DNA of 64,000 nucleotides from Rhabdophis nuchalis (lineage: Eukaryota > Chordata > Lepidosauria > Squamata > Natricidae): contig CM077645.1 in the NCBI GenBank assembly GCA_039707465.1, positions 144,515,503-144,579,502 of the forward strand. Direction: 5' to 3'. A program made the translations under genes and the position numbers. Below are positions 21,493 to 33,449 of this stretch, piece after piece. The notes beneath the pieces are model-generated. The model was given only the letters and a program-made list of their open reading frames with translations. It ran no database searches and was not told the DNA's origin. Positions within the stretch are counted from its first letter, which is position 1. Each line of letters starts with the position of its first letter.

Positions 21493-22114
21493 GTACAGTG
21501 TAATGACTGCAACAACTACTGTGTAGGACAAACAGGCAGAAGATTGGCAGAACACATCCATGAACACCAACTAGCAGTCAGAAAACATGATGAAAGCTCT
21601 TTAATTTCACAACACATGGAGAGACTTAACCATAGTTTCAATCGGGAAAATGTGGCCATCCTAGATAAGACAAATTCAAAAAACGCTGGGGAATGTCTAG
21701 AAACCTTGCACTTTAGCTAATTAGCCATCAATGGAACATAGACATAAACAATATCTATAGACTATGCAAAAAAGACAAACAACAAGCCTAAAGGGAATAA
21801 AAAGACATGAGCACCCCTCCATCGGCAATCAGCACTCAAATGAACATAGATTAACTCCAAGATTAACATCAGGCCAACAATCAAACAATAGTCCAAACAA
21901 GAAATTGCCAACCAGCCAATAGTAAACAGACCAACCAAAAAGGCTCTAAGACTACCCTCAACGACACTGATAGGGCAAGCGACTGGAATATAAACTGAGA
22001 GCAAACCCACTCCTTACTACTAGTGATGGTGTTATCTAGTTTGGGTAATGAAACGTGTGCAGGAAAACAACCAAGTTTGTAGAGCTCCAAAGGCTTCTTT
22101 TATGGGGGCTTATT

Positions 22115-22945
22115 ATAAAATGAATTAGTTTGAATTCTAAGACTTTAGATTATCTTCAACTCTATTCCTACAAAATCTGGTTTGAAGCCTATTACTGATA
22201 CTGCCAGCTACAGATCTGCATCTGGAAAACTTTTCATACATGGATCAGGAGCCCCCAGGAAAGATATCAAGCAATGGAGTGACTTCTGTATTCTAATAAA
22301 CCTCCAATTAGGGGATTGTGGGTCTATTTTTATTACACTGTAATATAAATTCATGGAAAGCATTAATCTTTTGTAGGCTGGGAAGGATTTCCTTTGGAAT
22401 TCATCTAGAGTAGATGCAAATTACTTATCCCCATAGGAGCCCACTCATCCTCACATGATTTAAAGAAACACCTTATCTGAGGAACAAAATACATTTTTCA
22501 TTATTGGATGTATTTCTTCTCTATACCATGGATGGGAAAAAGGGGTCAGAAAATTTACAATAATAATAATAAAATAAACCCCCCATTTATGGCATGTTTG
22601 TAGCTCATGTTTGTAGATAGCTATACCTTTGGGATACATAATTTAGACTGCAAGTATAATACATAGAAATCTCTATGTGGTCTGCAAAGATTGAGCTTGA
22701 ATTTTAACTTTATTGAGCAGGGAGTTGGATGAATTAATCATGTCCAACAGTATGATTCCACAATTTCAGTAAAAAGTTACAGTACATATTTCAATTAAAC
22801 TTTTCCACTGGGATTAAGAGATCTTTAAGGTTTCCACTTTGGTAGTACTAATATAACAATAATGTTCTCTATAAAATTAATACTAGTACCACTGACGTGA
22901 AAAGAAAAATGGGACTACAAAGAGAAATCTTATTCCAAAGTATCC
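22115..22945. other. unique AT-rich sequence, no gene seen
   Basis: No recognised feature. Confidence 0.4.
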
Positions 22946-22952
22946 AGGTATT

Positions 22953-23020
22953 TTGTGTGTGTGTGTGTGTGTCCCTCTCCCCTTCTCTCTTTATATATAT
23001 GTGTGTGTGTTTGTTTGTGT
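22953..23020 (+). repeat. (GT)n microsatellite, interrupted
   Basis: Two GT runs separated by a CT-rich and TA stretch. Confidence 0.9.
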
Positions 23021-23024
23021 GAAT

Positions 23025-24130
23025 GTAGGTAGTTCCTGCCCCAAAGACCTAGCTCAACAAAGATACAGCTCTTTCAATAATAATGGAATTTACACACGTA
23101 GAAACGAAAAATGGAAGTCAAGAGTAGAATAACCCTGGCCTGGAAGAACTGAAAAGAACACCTCTTTAAGATATAAGTACTTCTGAACTATCAAACAGCA
23201 GCTGGTCAAGTGGAGTCTCCAAGATTTTACTCAGAAAAACTTGGTTTCTAGAATTCCTTTGATCAAGAAGCCAGGGATCAGAGGCGTCTATATTCTAACC
23301 TTGATACCATCCTCTTGATACAAATAGTAAAAACCATACTGAAATGGAAGAAAATACATTTACCTTGATGCTAGCGGAAAACTTCCTCCTAAACTTAAAT
23401 ATTCCTCACGGAATTTAATGAGGATGTCAATGTACCTAGTAGAATGTACCCATGTAAAGGGAATCCACAAATAAGACTATAAATATATTTGCAAAACCCA
23501 CACGTCATTTCTGAATAGTTGTCTCATTGCTTTGGCTGGAAACAGTCAGATTTCATTTGCTATGGATTTTCTTTTCGTTTTTTGCAAAGTACAACCAACT
23601 CTCTATTGGAAACACAGCTTTTTTCATCCCACGTACATTTTTATGTATTGCCATAGTATTTGGATTCCATATTCTCTTTTTTGGCATTGTTTTTGTTTTA
23701 AATTACCACATTTCCATGGAAAGATACAAAGATACGAAGTTATGGAATTCCTCCCACAATTCCTTCCTTTAGCCAGTAGGAGTAAACAAGAGAACAGACT
23801 GAATGTCACTGTACACCACTCTTTCCATATGATTTGTTTCACAATTGTCCTTTATACTCTTGTTGTCCCTGCCTTTTCTGTGATGTTCCCTGCAACACCA
23901 TTTTTCCTCATCCCAGTTTTATTGTGTCTCTTTCTTTTCCCCTTTTATTGCTTCCATTTATTTTGTCTTCCTGACCTATTTCACCAATAAAGCTTTTTTT
24001 AAGAGGTCATATTATTCTGTATCACTATTGTTCATCATTTGCAGCTCCAAGTCCTTCCTACCATTTTCTTAAAATCATATGTTGAACCAAATCTTGTCTG
24101 TTTAATAGTGATGTTAATATCAAGGGCAAC
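23025..24130. other. T-rich sequence with an open frame, probably non-coding
   Basis: Frames of 152 and 81 codons overlap at 23527-23990 on the plus strand and have hydrophobic translations. They come from T-rich DNA, overlap in two phases and match no family I know. An AATAAA occurs at about 23988. I do not call a gene. Confidence 0.35.
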
Positions 24131-24139
24131 AATGTTGAT

Positions 24140-24503
24140 GTTTTCGGCATCCCCCCCCCCCACCTGAGGCCGAAAACAGCCTGTTTTCTGACTTCCATTG
24201 CCTGGCAGGTCCATTTTTTGCCCTCCCCAAGCTTTCTAGGAGCCTGGGGAGGGTCAAAACAGCCTCCCCCACCCCACAGAGACCCTCTGGAAGCTGAAAA
24301 CACCCTTTCAGAGCCTCTGTGCAAGTCCTGTACTTACCTGGCATCGTGTGGAGACTCCTGGGAAGGGAAGGGCAGCATGGGCAGGATAGCTGAAAATCAG
24401 CTGGCCAGCGCACCCGTGTGCACCGGAGCCAAGCTAGGGCAATAGCTTGCGTGCCCACTGATATGGCGCTGTGTTCCACCTGTGGCACGTTCGCCATCAT
24501 GGG
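24140..24503. mobile_element. hAT-like MITE, 'GCGAACC' family, left end lost
   Basis: The interior words 'ggccgaaaacagcctgtttt' and 'agcctggggagggtc' and the right end 'gtggcacgttcgccatcatg' match the copies at 13680 and 39626. Confidence 0.65.
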
Positions 24504-24509
24504 TCTAGG

Positions 24510-26280
24510 ACATCTTCTTACTTTCATAACTGTTTTGGATTAGCTAGGGAAAATACCCTTAAACCTAAAATTAAGACGCATATGGAAAGCCAGTTTTTAC
24601 TGAAAACATGCCAATATGGCAAATGTATCTGTTCTCTCATTAAGTTTTCAAAAGATTTCAGCTGTGCAAACAGTTACGGAGAACAACACTAGGAAAGAGA
24701 CAAAAGTACAGGATTTGAAGTAAGTATAATTTGGACGATATTACTATCAGATCACAAGAAAATAACTAGTATATGAAAGCACCTGAATGTATTAGTAATG
24801 TCAGCAGTGGGTCGAATATATCGAATTCAAATTTCAAATGTATACCCCACCCTTCTCCTTGCAAGGAATAAACTATCCATGTGTTTCTATGTTGGTGACT
24901 AGGGATAATATATTTACTTTAATTGATTAAAGTTTTTTACCATTATGGTTCATATATTGTGATTATGTAAAATGGAATATTACTGTAGTATTCTATTCTA
25001 TTACACATTTTTACGCAAAACAGGATTGCTATGGGAGATTTGCAGATGAAGAGGTTTGCCTCTCCTTAAATTCTATAAATGGGGCTGAGGGACTTTGTAA
25101 GAAAAGTCATGGCACTATAGTGGCTAGCATAGAAAGTGGCATTGGTTCACAACCTGAGCTAATCAAAAGCTTTCCAACCTGTCTTTGATGATATTCCTGT
25201 TTTGCCTTTTAATTTATGAGACATACATTTAACTAGAATTTACTTAAGTTCCACCTTTTCTCCAGACAATCCAGAGCACCAAGCCTGGTGTTCTGTTTGG
25301 TTTTTACATCAAGCCTGTAAGATCAAGAAATAGCATTGGACTTCAGGTGAACTTTACAGCTATGCAGGAATTTTAATTCAGCCCTGCAACCATTTTGTAG
25401 CAGAGTAACTAAAAACTGGAAATGGACTCTACGCATTATTCATTATTTAATGAAGCATTAAACAAAGACTGAAGCAAGCTTGAACAACTGCATGATAGGG
25501 TGTTGTAGTTGACCAAGTGCGAATGACCAGCAGATTCAAATTAAAATGTCAGAAAACTTTAATTTTTATATACAAGAGCACCAAGTAATTACATTTTAAA
25601 ACCAATTTCAGGGCCCAGTATTCTAAGGCAGCTTCATTCCTCAGTGATTATTGCCAGAAAAGATAAATTTGGCATCCTTTTCATGTCTGCTTCTGTCTGC
25701 TTCCAGAAACCTGTACTATAATCAGTCAGCTAGGCAGGTTATTAGAAGATAAGTACATTTTCTTCTCTTCTGGTCAAACAATATTCCCACTGAATTACTG
25801 CTACTAAATAAAAAACATTCTCATTTGATATGAAGTAAATTGTATAATCTATTAGACTATTAAAAACACATACTTAAAAGCTCCTCTTGAAAATGCAACA
25901 CAACATACCTTTCTGAATGCACACAATGCACACAAGTGAAATTAGATTTAGGTTTAAATGAAATTTATATAACTATTTTTAGATAAGAATATGCAACTCT
26001 TTAACAGCCACCTGATCATGTCTTATGGTATACCAGGAACAGGTGGTGCAACCTGGGCACATCTGGGATAATACTCTGTGCATAACAAAACACCTATCAT
26101 ATTACCCCAACAAGCCACTGATTTTGATGCCCTTACTTAGCAATGGTGTTACGTTCAATACTTCTGGGAAAATTTTAGCCAGGGATTACAGATAGAAAAC
26201 AAAATAAAGGCTCCTTCAAATTGATCCCACTTCCTGGACATGATATGGGAATGGTCTTGGTCATGTGATTTGGGGCAACA
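24510..26280. other. unique sequence, no gene seen
   Basis: About 1.8 kb without genes. A 50-base fragment near 24820-24870 resembles an L2 3' end on the minus strand ('ataccccacccttctccttg'). Confidence 0.4.
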
Positions 26281-26291
26281 ATGTATGGTGC

Positions 26292-26318
26292 TGCCGTTGC
26301 TGCTGCTGCTGCTGCTGT
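26292..26318 (+). repeat. (GCT)n trinucleotide repeat
   Basis: Short run of GCT/GCC triplets. Confidence 0.85.
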
Positions 26319-26444
26319 TCCTCTTTCATTTTTTTAAATTTTCCAGTTTATCCTAGCATTTCATGGTCATCTTCCATCTATGAATTAACCAGATACACAA
26401 ATACACACATATAAACACATCTAACCAGGGACTGTAGATTACTA

Positions 26445-26752
26445 CAGGGGTCCCCAACCCCCGGGCCGCGGACCGGTGCCGGTCTGTGGCTTGATAGGAA
26501 CCGGGCCGGAGAGAAGGAGGAGGGAGGAGAGGGCAACCCCCTGGGCAGAGTGCACGCTGGATGTGGGAGAGCGCAGGCGCGGCCGTTCGCGCTGTTGGAG
26601 GCCCTAGAGGGCCGAGTGAGCTGACTCCCCCCCTGTGTGCGCATGCACCGCCTGTTCCCCCTCCCCCCCACTCCTCCTCTATGCCAGCCCGTCCGCAGAA
26701 TTTTTTTAAAAATAAAACCGGTCCCTGGTGCAAAAAAGGTTGGGGACCCCTG
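26445..26752. mobile_element. hAT-like MITE, 'CAGGGGTCCCCAAC' family, intact
   Basis: A 308-bp element whose ends CAGGGGTCCCCAACC and GGTTGGGGACCCCTG are perfect reverse complements over 15 bases. The perfect 8-base duplication GATTACTA lies at 26437-26444 and 26753-26760. The body is GC-rich. It looks like the youngest copy of its family here. Confidence 0.92.
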
Positions 26753-26764
26753 GATTACTATATA

Positions 26765-27110
26765 TCTCAAGTCTATTCCTCAGTGGCTAATCTTTCTCTA
26801 AAGCATTCTTCAAAATATAATCTTAGTAGATTAATTTCTGAATAATAACAGCTTAACACCGTAATGTCTAATAGTGAATGAATTAGATCTCAGACAAGAT
26901 ACAGAAATGATTAACCACAGTATTGCTTACTTTTGACTTAACCTGCTCTTGGGTGTTAACATTCCCGGCTAATGGTATTTTTTAAATTGGTGGTAGGATA
27001 TTTAACGGAGAGAACTACTTGCTAGTAATTAATTCTACCTGGTTCATCAAATGGCAAATGGAATGTTCACCCATCAATACATGTATTATCCTTAGCAGAG
27101 CGAAACAACT
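26765..27110. other. no gene seen
   Basis: Unique AT-rich sequence. Confidence 0.4.
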
Positions 27111-27116
27111 GATTTA

Positions 27117-27290
27117 CAGGTAGTCCTTAACGTGAGATCATAATGGGCCCTGGAATTTTCATCATGACAGTTGTAAGTGAATGCACCCAGGTCATCAGAC
27201 CCAATTGTATGATTTTTTTTGTGGTAGTCATTAAGTGAACACCACAATCGTTAAGTCAATCAGTGTATTTCTATGAGTGTGCCAGTAAGC
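27117..27290. mobile_element. TA-flanked MITE, 'CAGGTAGTCC' family, truncated
   Basis: Begins CAGGTAGTCCTTAACG after TA and carries the family's 'ttaagtgaacaccacaatcg' region. The right half is absent. Confidence 0.65.
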
Positions 27291-27299
27291 TGGCTAGCA

Positions 27300-28790
27300 A
27301 GTATTCGATATGACGTCATATCACTGTGGGGGTATATACAGCTACTGGAACTCTGGAATTGGGTCATAAGTAGCTGTTAGGAAGGTCAGGCATAAACTTT
27401 GACCAGTCGTTAAACAAGGATAAGTTATTTATAGGGGATTCTGGTAAGTGCTCTTTAGTAGCAGATTCCTAGCTTACGTTTCATGAGGTTTTTTTTTCAA
27501 TAAATAAATAAGTTATACTGATGTGGCTAACTTTTTCTCTCTGCTCTTGAAGACCAGAATGCAATATTAGAAATGCTTACAATTTTTTTTCCTAATATGG
27601 CCCATGAAAATCCACTAAAAGGCCCCTGGAACATCAGAATTACTGTTTGTGAAAGAGACTTGAATTTACAACACAACTATTTAAATACAAAACATAAAAT
27701 TTTCCATACAATTTTTACAGAAAAATGTCCACAGTTGCTTATTGAATGAAAAGGGATATAGAACAGGACGCAATCTGAAGCTGATTTCACAAACATTTTC
27801 CTGAGTTGGATCTGGCACTCTGAACATTTTTCTTACTTCTGTCCCTCAGGCAGAATCAAGTAAAGGACAATGGAGCAATTTACAAGAGTATTTTAATATG
27901 AGGATTCCAAGATGAGAACTCCAAGAATCAACATGTTAATGGATTCTGACTTGCAAAACCTGGAAAAGGTCCTATTAGTACTCAACTGTACTCTATGGAA
28001 TTGCACGTTGTTCTTTTCTTATTTTCTCTGCTTCTCTTTTTAATTTGGAGGACTGGCCTGACCACTAAATGTTTTCCAATATAAAGCAATTGTTTTATTG
28101 CAAACTATAAATATTTCTGTACATGACATCAGTGCTGTATGTTTTCTGCTAGCAGTTAGATCTTTTTAATTAGGATGAGGCCTTTGATACTTGGAAAACA
28201 CATTCAATCTCTTTCAGCATATTTCTCTTTTCTAACAATAGACTATTTATTTTTTGTTGCTTACTGTCCTTGAAAATTGGCTTCCTAGCAGATTAGATTA
28301 TTTTGGTAAAAGAAAATAAGGCATCTAAAAACCAAATTGAATCATTCTTAAGATATATTTTTTTACTTTTTTTTACAACTTTACATATAATTTTACATTT
28401 CCAAGTCAGAATGGCATGAATGTTTTATCAGAAGAGGAGAAAAGTAGTAATTCTTTTTTTAAAAGTAGCGATTGTTTTTGTTACTGTGAACCAAAATTAT
28501 TTATGGTTACTTCTGCAAGATGCTAATTATAAACAAAATAAAATGTTTTCTATTCCTTTGTTCTCAAAGAAATCAGTGGCAAAGCATTCTAAGTTACACA
28601 TGAATGGTGACAGATTAATGTGTCACCAGACTTATATGACAACTTCTGTTGTGCAAGCTGCATTTCTTTCCAGGTGCAATTCAAGATACCATCCGCCATC
28701 TCTAAAACCAGGTTATCTACAGGATCGCCTTCCCCTAAGGACATCAGGTTAGATATGATGAGCATAAGGTGGGTGCTCTGGGCATCTAGG
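27300..28790. other. unique AT-rich sequence, no gene seen
   Basis: No recognised coding or mobile sequence in 1.5 kb. Confidence 0.4.
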
Positions 28791-28797
28791 ACAACTT

Positions 28798-29012
28798 GTT
28801 ATGGCCAACTCACTATGGGACAAGAGTTATACTAATATCAAAGGAATGGTGGAATAAAATCATTTTTAAAAGGATGCAAAAAGAGGGATAAAATGAAATG
28901 TGAATGACAAACATTAAAATATTATTTTAAAAAAATATATTGTTGAATTGTCCTCCAGCAAGTTGTCCTATGGTGAGTTGGCCTTGGTGAGTTGGCCATG
29001 GCAAATTGTCCA
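28798..29012. mobile_element. inverted-repeat element with repeated 'GGTGAGTTGGCC' words
   Basis: The left arm carries 'ggacaacttg' and 'ggccaactcactatgggac'. The right arm carries their reverse complements, with 'ggtgagttggcc' written more than once. The AT-rich core is shared, in opposite orientation, with the copy at 58335-58650. No coding capacity; family unknown to me. Confidence 0.6.
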
Positions 29013-29224
29013 ATTCTGCTCCCTTGTTCCCTTCCCTTAAATATTGCCATGTAATGGAAGCTATGTATGCCCTTTCAGCAGCAACCCCTACAGACCACCA
29101 TCCCCTTGAAGCATGGCAGGCACCTACTCTCCTAGACATCTGTAAAATTTTGAGGACCTGATTTTTCCACCAAGTGCTCAGCTAAATTTAGATGGCTATA
29201 CATCAAAACTTTGACTTGTCATCA

Positions 29225-29335
29225 GGCTTTAATGTGTTTAGTTTTATAGTTTTAATATGTCTTTTATGCTGTTTTAACTTTTGATTGGTAGCTGTGCAGA
29301 ATTAATTATAAGAAGGGTGGCTATATAAATCTTAT
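29225..29335 (+). mobile_element. LINE (L2-like) 3' tail fragment
   Basis: 'gaagggtggctatataaatc' followed by 'atcaataaat' resembles the 3' terminus of L2-like LINEs. Confidence 0.45.
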
Positions 29336-29559
29336 CAATAAATGTGGTTTTCCCTCACATTGTTATAGGAGTCATATGAGTGTAGTGATGACAAATGAGT
29401 AAAGATGCCACTGAAGAGCTTGATCGGCTTAGCTTCAATACAATCCTCTCGTCATTAACTTCAAGGGGTGTTGCACTACATGTTCCCTCCCCCTAATGAA
29501 TGAGAAATGTACATGAGTAAGGACATAGTGGATTGTTCCAAAGGCAAAGGTGGGATTGA

Positions 29560-29860
29560 AAAATGTTAGCAACCAGTCCTCTGCCTGGATGCTGGGTGGG
29601 GGTGGCCATGGTAGGGGTGGACTTTCTGGTTCTTCTTTGAAGATGTTTTGCTTCTCTTCCAAGAAGCTTCTTAAGCTCTGACTGGATAGTGAGGAAACTA
29701 TCAAAGAAACTTTTCAAAGAAAAACAAGAAAGTCCAGTTGCCTCTTGAAAAAGCACTTTGGGGACAACTATGAGATTCTGGGTAACAGAATCTTCAAAGA
29801 GACACAGTGGATTGTTCCTAAGATCATACGGGAAAACCAGTGTTTTACTGCTTAAATTCT
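29560..29860 (-). mobile_element. PLE terminal remnant with degenerate hammerhead
   Basis: The minus strand contains 'agaagcttcttggaagagaa' and 'caaagaagaaccagaaagtc', which I recognise as PLE pseudo-LTR sequence. The plus-strand right flank repeats 'aagaaagtccagttgcctct', so two related terminal pieces lie in opposite orientation. Confidence 0.55.
29640..29690 (-). ncRNA. decayed hammerhead-like motif
   Basis: On the minus strand, CTTAAGA stands where CTGAAGA is expected. A stem II hairpin follows, pairing GCTTCT with AGAAGC. CAAAAC then stands where CGAAAC is expected, followed by ATC. The layout equals the motif at 7955-7988, but two core positions are changed, so it should be inactive. 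Confidence 0.45.
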
Positions 29861-29869
29861 AAGTGGGAG

Positions 29870-31350
29870 AATAAAGCTTTGATACAACAAAAGGTTTAAC
29901 ATTTTGGTACTTTCCTAGACACATAATATAGTGCAAGAATCTAACAAGAAATTATGTCAATGATAGGAAATAAAAAGGAAACGAGGAAAAGTCCCAATTA
30001 AAGTACCAGTACAATATATGCTCCATGACCACATAGCCATACCAGGGGATGTCCCATAACAAATATATATCTGCAATTTCTGACTGCTGCTTTGAAGTTA
30101 CAGCATATCATTAATCACACTAAACACCAACACACATGAAAAAAAATGAACAAATTAGAGTCCAAGTGAATCAGTGAGGAAAACAGTGTGTTGAAATAAG
30201 AATGTAACCTTTTATATTAAATCCACTAGTGCCAATTACTGCTCATTTTGGTAGAACTTTGAAAAATATGTACATAGATCTGCAACATATACATAAGCTA
30301 TTATTCTGGTTCATTAATTTTTTTCTCTCATGGTTGGAATCAACAAGTTTATTACTCTTTACAGCCTTGGATGAGAATGGAAAATATTTTGTAGGAAGTG
30401 TTGTTCAGCTCTCCTCTCTCAAAAACAGATTTCAAAAGCTTCATTTTAAAGTGGCAGCCAAATTACATTAATGCATGAAATAGTATCTAAGAGGTTTTAA
30501 TAGTTCCAGGAAAACTAGATGACAAAAGCTGTTATGGAATAGGCAGATGTACTGCACTGATAAATTATTTAATATTTTTATTTTTGAATTTTGAAGGTTA
30601 GGTAGTTTAAACTGTCTGGTACACCGTCTATATTTTCCACAAATAACTTTAAAATAGTACATTAAATGACAGTGATTAATCTGGCTGGAAGCAATATCCA
30701 GCAATATCCAGACATTCTATTTATTGGTGTTATGATTAATTTATGCTAGAACATTCAAGCCCTAACAAAATGCTTTTATTTTCAGGAAAAGAGAGATTTT
30801 CTGGCCTGAGTTATTTTTGAGAGAGGAATGGAGAGGAGAGGAGAGGAGACAGACAGATAGACATAAAAGCAACCTATTACATTTCATTATATTGAAAATA
30901 AAATTATTGGATAATTCCTTTAGCACATCACATCTGTCAAAATATGTTAATTCACAATGAACATTTGAAGTTATTATGTCACTGAAAAAAGTGACTTAGG
31001 ATCGGTACTCACATTAACACCCTTGTGCTCCCTTGTGTCATAGCACCCTTGTGATCACATGAGCAAAATTGGGGCATGTATTTACAATGGTTGCAGCACC
31101 CCAGGATCATGTGATCACCATTTGCAATATTTTTAAAACTTATTTCCCAAAGGTTATCCATAGTTAGTTATGACCTTAAAGCAATGGATACAACTTAGCT
31201 TCTTCCTCCCCAACTAATGCCCCTCTTTACTGATGGATTTGGATTCCCACTCCCCCATAAAGTTTTAAGGTATAAGCTTAGCAGGCTAATTTTTTATTTT
31301 TATGTTTATTGAGAAAAAATCATATAGTCTACAAATGGTCTCTAGTTTCT
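29870..31350. other. unique sequence with a MITE internal fragment
   Basis: No gene. 30985-31190 ('actgaaaaaagtgacttagg', 'caccccaggatcatgtgatc') resembles the interior of the 'CAGGTAGTCC' MITE family. GA-rich repeats lie at 30823-30850. Confidence 0.45.
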
Positions 31351-31354
31351 ATAG

Positions 31355-31440
31355 AACAGTGTTTTCAAACTCAACAGCTTTAAGCCCCATGGACTTCAAT
31401 TTCCAGCCAGTAGACCAATCCCAGACATTATCAACCTTAG
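31355..31440. mobile_element. half copy of a 'CAGTGTTTCTCAACC' hAT MITE
   Basis: 'cagtgttttcaaactcaaca' followed by 'gctttaagccccatggactt' matches the left arm of the short foldback element at 45308. The right arm is missing. Confidence 0.45.
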
Positions 31441-31849
31441 AAGACAAGGCAGCAAACCCTATTAGATAATCAAAATCCCTTTTAGGCCAACAGATTGAAG
31501 AATGTAAAGACATTATTCATTCAGTGTTCTGTTGCTTGGGGTACATGGAGTAGCTACCGGAGCAATAGAAATCCCTTACCTTTGCTCTACCTGGAAAGAA
31601 TTAAAAATAAATTGTTCCCCTTTATTTTTTTAGTACATACTGTATATAACTGGCTACCAATGGTGGTATGAATATGAGACAAAATTTTCAAGACAAAATT
31701 CCTCTATACAAATGTATACTGAACACTTTAATAATGCTATGCATTATGATTCTGCAGCCAGACACTCTTCTACAGGCTGTAATCAGGGATGTAGGTTACA
31801 AACTACATTCTCTACATGTCTGGATGTGGTAGATCAGGAAGATAATATC

Positions 31850-32490
31850 TCACTAAACCCACTCGGCTCCAAGATCACCGCAGATGGCGACTGTAGACAA
31901 GACATTAAAAGACGCTTGCTCCTGGGGAGGAAAGCTATGGAAAATCTAGACAGAATACTAAAAAGCAGAAACATCACCCTGCCAACAAAAGTGTGTATAG
32001 CAAAGGCTATGCTTTTCACAGTTGCAATGTATGACTGTGAAAGTTGGACCACAAGAAAGGCTGAGCGCCAAAGAATTGAGGCCTTTGAACTATGGCGCCA
32101 AAGAATTGAGGCCTTTAAACTATGGTGTTGGAGAAGACTCCTGCAAGTTCCTTGGACTACAAGGCAATCAAACTGGTCCGTCCTAGAGGAGATCAAACCT
32201 AACTGCTCTTTAGAAGGCCAGATCCTGAAGATGAAACTCAAATACTTTGGCCACCTAATGAGAAGAAAGGACTCACTGGAGAAGAACCTAATGTTGGGAA
32301 AGATTGAGGGCAAAAGAAGAAATGGACAACAGAGAATGAGGTGACAGGATGGAGTCACCAAAGCAGTTGGTGTGAGCTTAAATAGACTCCAGAGGATGGT
32401 AGATGACAAGAAGGCCTGGGGGAACAATGTCCATGGGGTTGCGATGGGTCGTGCATGACATTGCAACTAACAACAAAATCCACAGAGCAG
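31850..32490 (+). mobile_element. BovB (RTE-clade) LINE, C-terminal part
   Basis: The translation includes 'LGSKITADGDCRQDIKRRLL', 'GRKAMENLDRILKSRNITLP', 'CESWTTRKAE' and 'KYFGHLMRRKDSLEKNLMLG', the C-terminal region of the BovB reverse transcriptase. It stays open for over 150 codons but contains a 33-base in-frame tandem duplication and ends at a stop at 32342. The BovB 3' region continues to about 32490. The RT catalytic core and endonuclease are absent. BovB is known for horizontal spread between squamates and ruminants. Confidence 0.88.
32060..32125 (+). repeat. 33-bp in-frame tandem duplication in BovB
   Basis: The unit encoding RQRIEAFELW is repeated immediately as RQRIEAFKLW, with a single visible amino-acid difference. 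BovB proteins of other species have the unit once. Confidence 0.75.
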
Positions 32491-32494
32491 GAGA

Positions 32495-33440
32495 TAATCA
32501 GAGGTTAGAATTTCTGACATGCTACATAGGTAAGCAAAGAAAATCAAATAGGATAATTAAATCTGATTAGAAGAATCAAGATTGGATTCATGTATGAATC
32601 TGCTTGTCAAATCTATTAAAGAGATGAGTTCAAGCAGCTGGAGGAAGATTCAGCAAGAGTTCCCTTGAATGGGAAAATGTCACCCTCCAATCTTCTAGAA
32701 CTGTAGCATTACAAATTTGAACTGCACTGTACTGCAAGGAAAATATTTTTTGATTATTGCAGGAACATGGCATTGTCACATTATGGTTGCATCAGTGCAA
32801 CTATGGGTGGATGAGCCATAACAAAAAGGTAACAGCTAATTCTCAATGTTAAAAGAAACTATCAGTGGTATAGGTTTTCTGAATTGGGTGCCTTCCAGAT
32901 GTGTCACCTACAAATTTCATGGCCTGTAGGTTCAATTATAAGAAAGTACCACATGGGAAAAACTTCACTTAGAACTTCTAATAAGCTTACCATGTTCTAA
33001 AATAAATATTCATGCTAGGCACCCACATGTTTATTTTAACACTGTTAACAGTCATACTACCAATATATTATGCTTGGTACAGTGGAACTTCATACCAGGT
33101 CTAACTGCTGTGGAAGGAAAAGTTAATGTTTAAATTATTGCTTGATGTAAAAAGATGTGTTGTTACATGCTGAACAGAATTTAAAACAGGACTGTCCTTG
33201 ATTTGTGGCTTGCATACACAACCGCCAGGTTTTATGTGGAGAATTTACAGATTCAGTTCTCTAGGTGGAATGGCCAATAAAACTATACTGAAAAACTGTT
33301 TCGGTGACTTTGAGTTTCAGTTTCAAGACTGAAAAATGCTTAAGTCAAGTCAGCGCTGCAATAGTCCAACAGAACTCCCCAATCCAAGTTACCACAATAT
33401 GGTATTTGTGTAAACGGACAAAATTCTGATCATATAGCAC
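32495..33440. other. unique sequence, no gene seen
   Basis: No recognised feature. Confidence 0.4.
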
Positions 33441-33449
33441 AAATAAGGT

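Larger units (their letters stand above)
20935..22110 (+). mobile_element. PLE fragment with GIY-YIG endonuclease domain
   Basis: The plus-strand reading contains 'VQCNDCNNYCVGQTGRRLAE' and then 'HIHEHQLAVRKHDESSL', the core of the GIY-YIG endonuclease that terminates Penelope-like reverse transcriptases (the motif positions read YCVGQTG, so the first Tyr-Ile-Gly variant is altered). The domain is broken upstream by two MITE insertions (21067-21203 and 21221-21492) and runs to a stop near 21720. About 390 bases of 3' region follow, ending around 'aaaacaaccaagtttgtaga'. The RT domain is missing. Confidence 0.75.

Noticed and set aside
23527..23990. A 152-codon hydrophobic frame that might suggest a membrane protein
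   Set aside because: It overlaps another frame of similar character, arises from T-rich DNA, has no recognised motif, and lacks splice or homology support.
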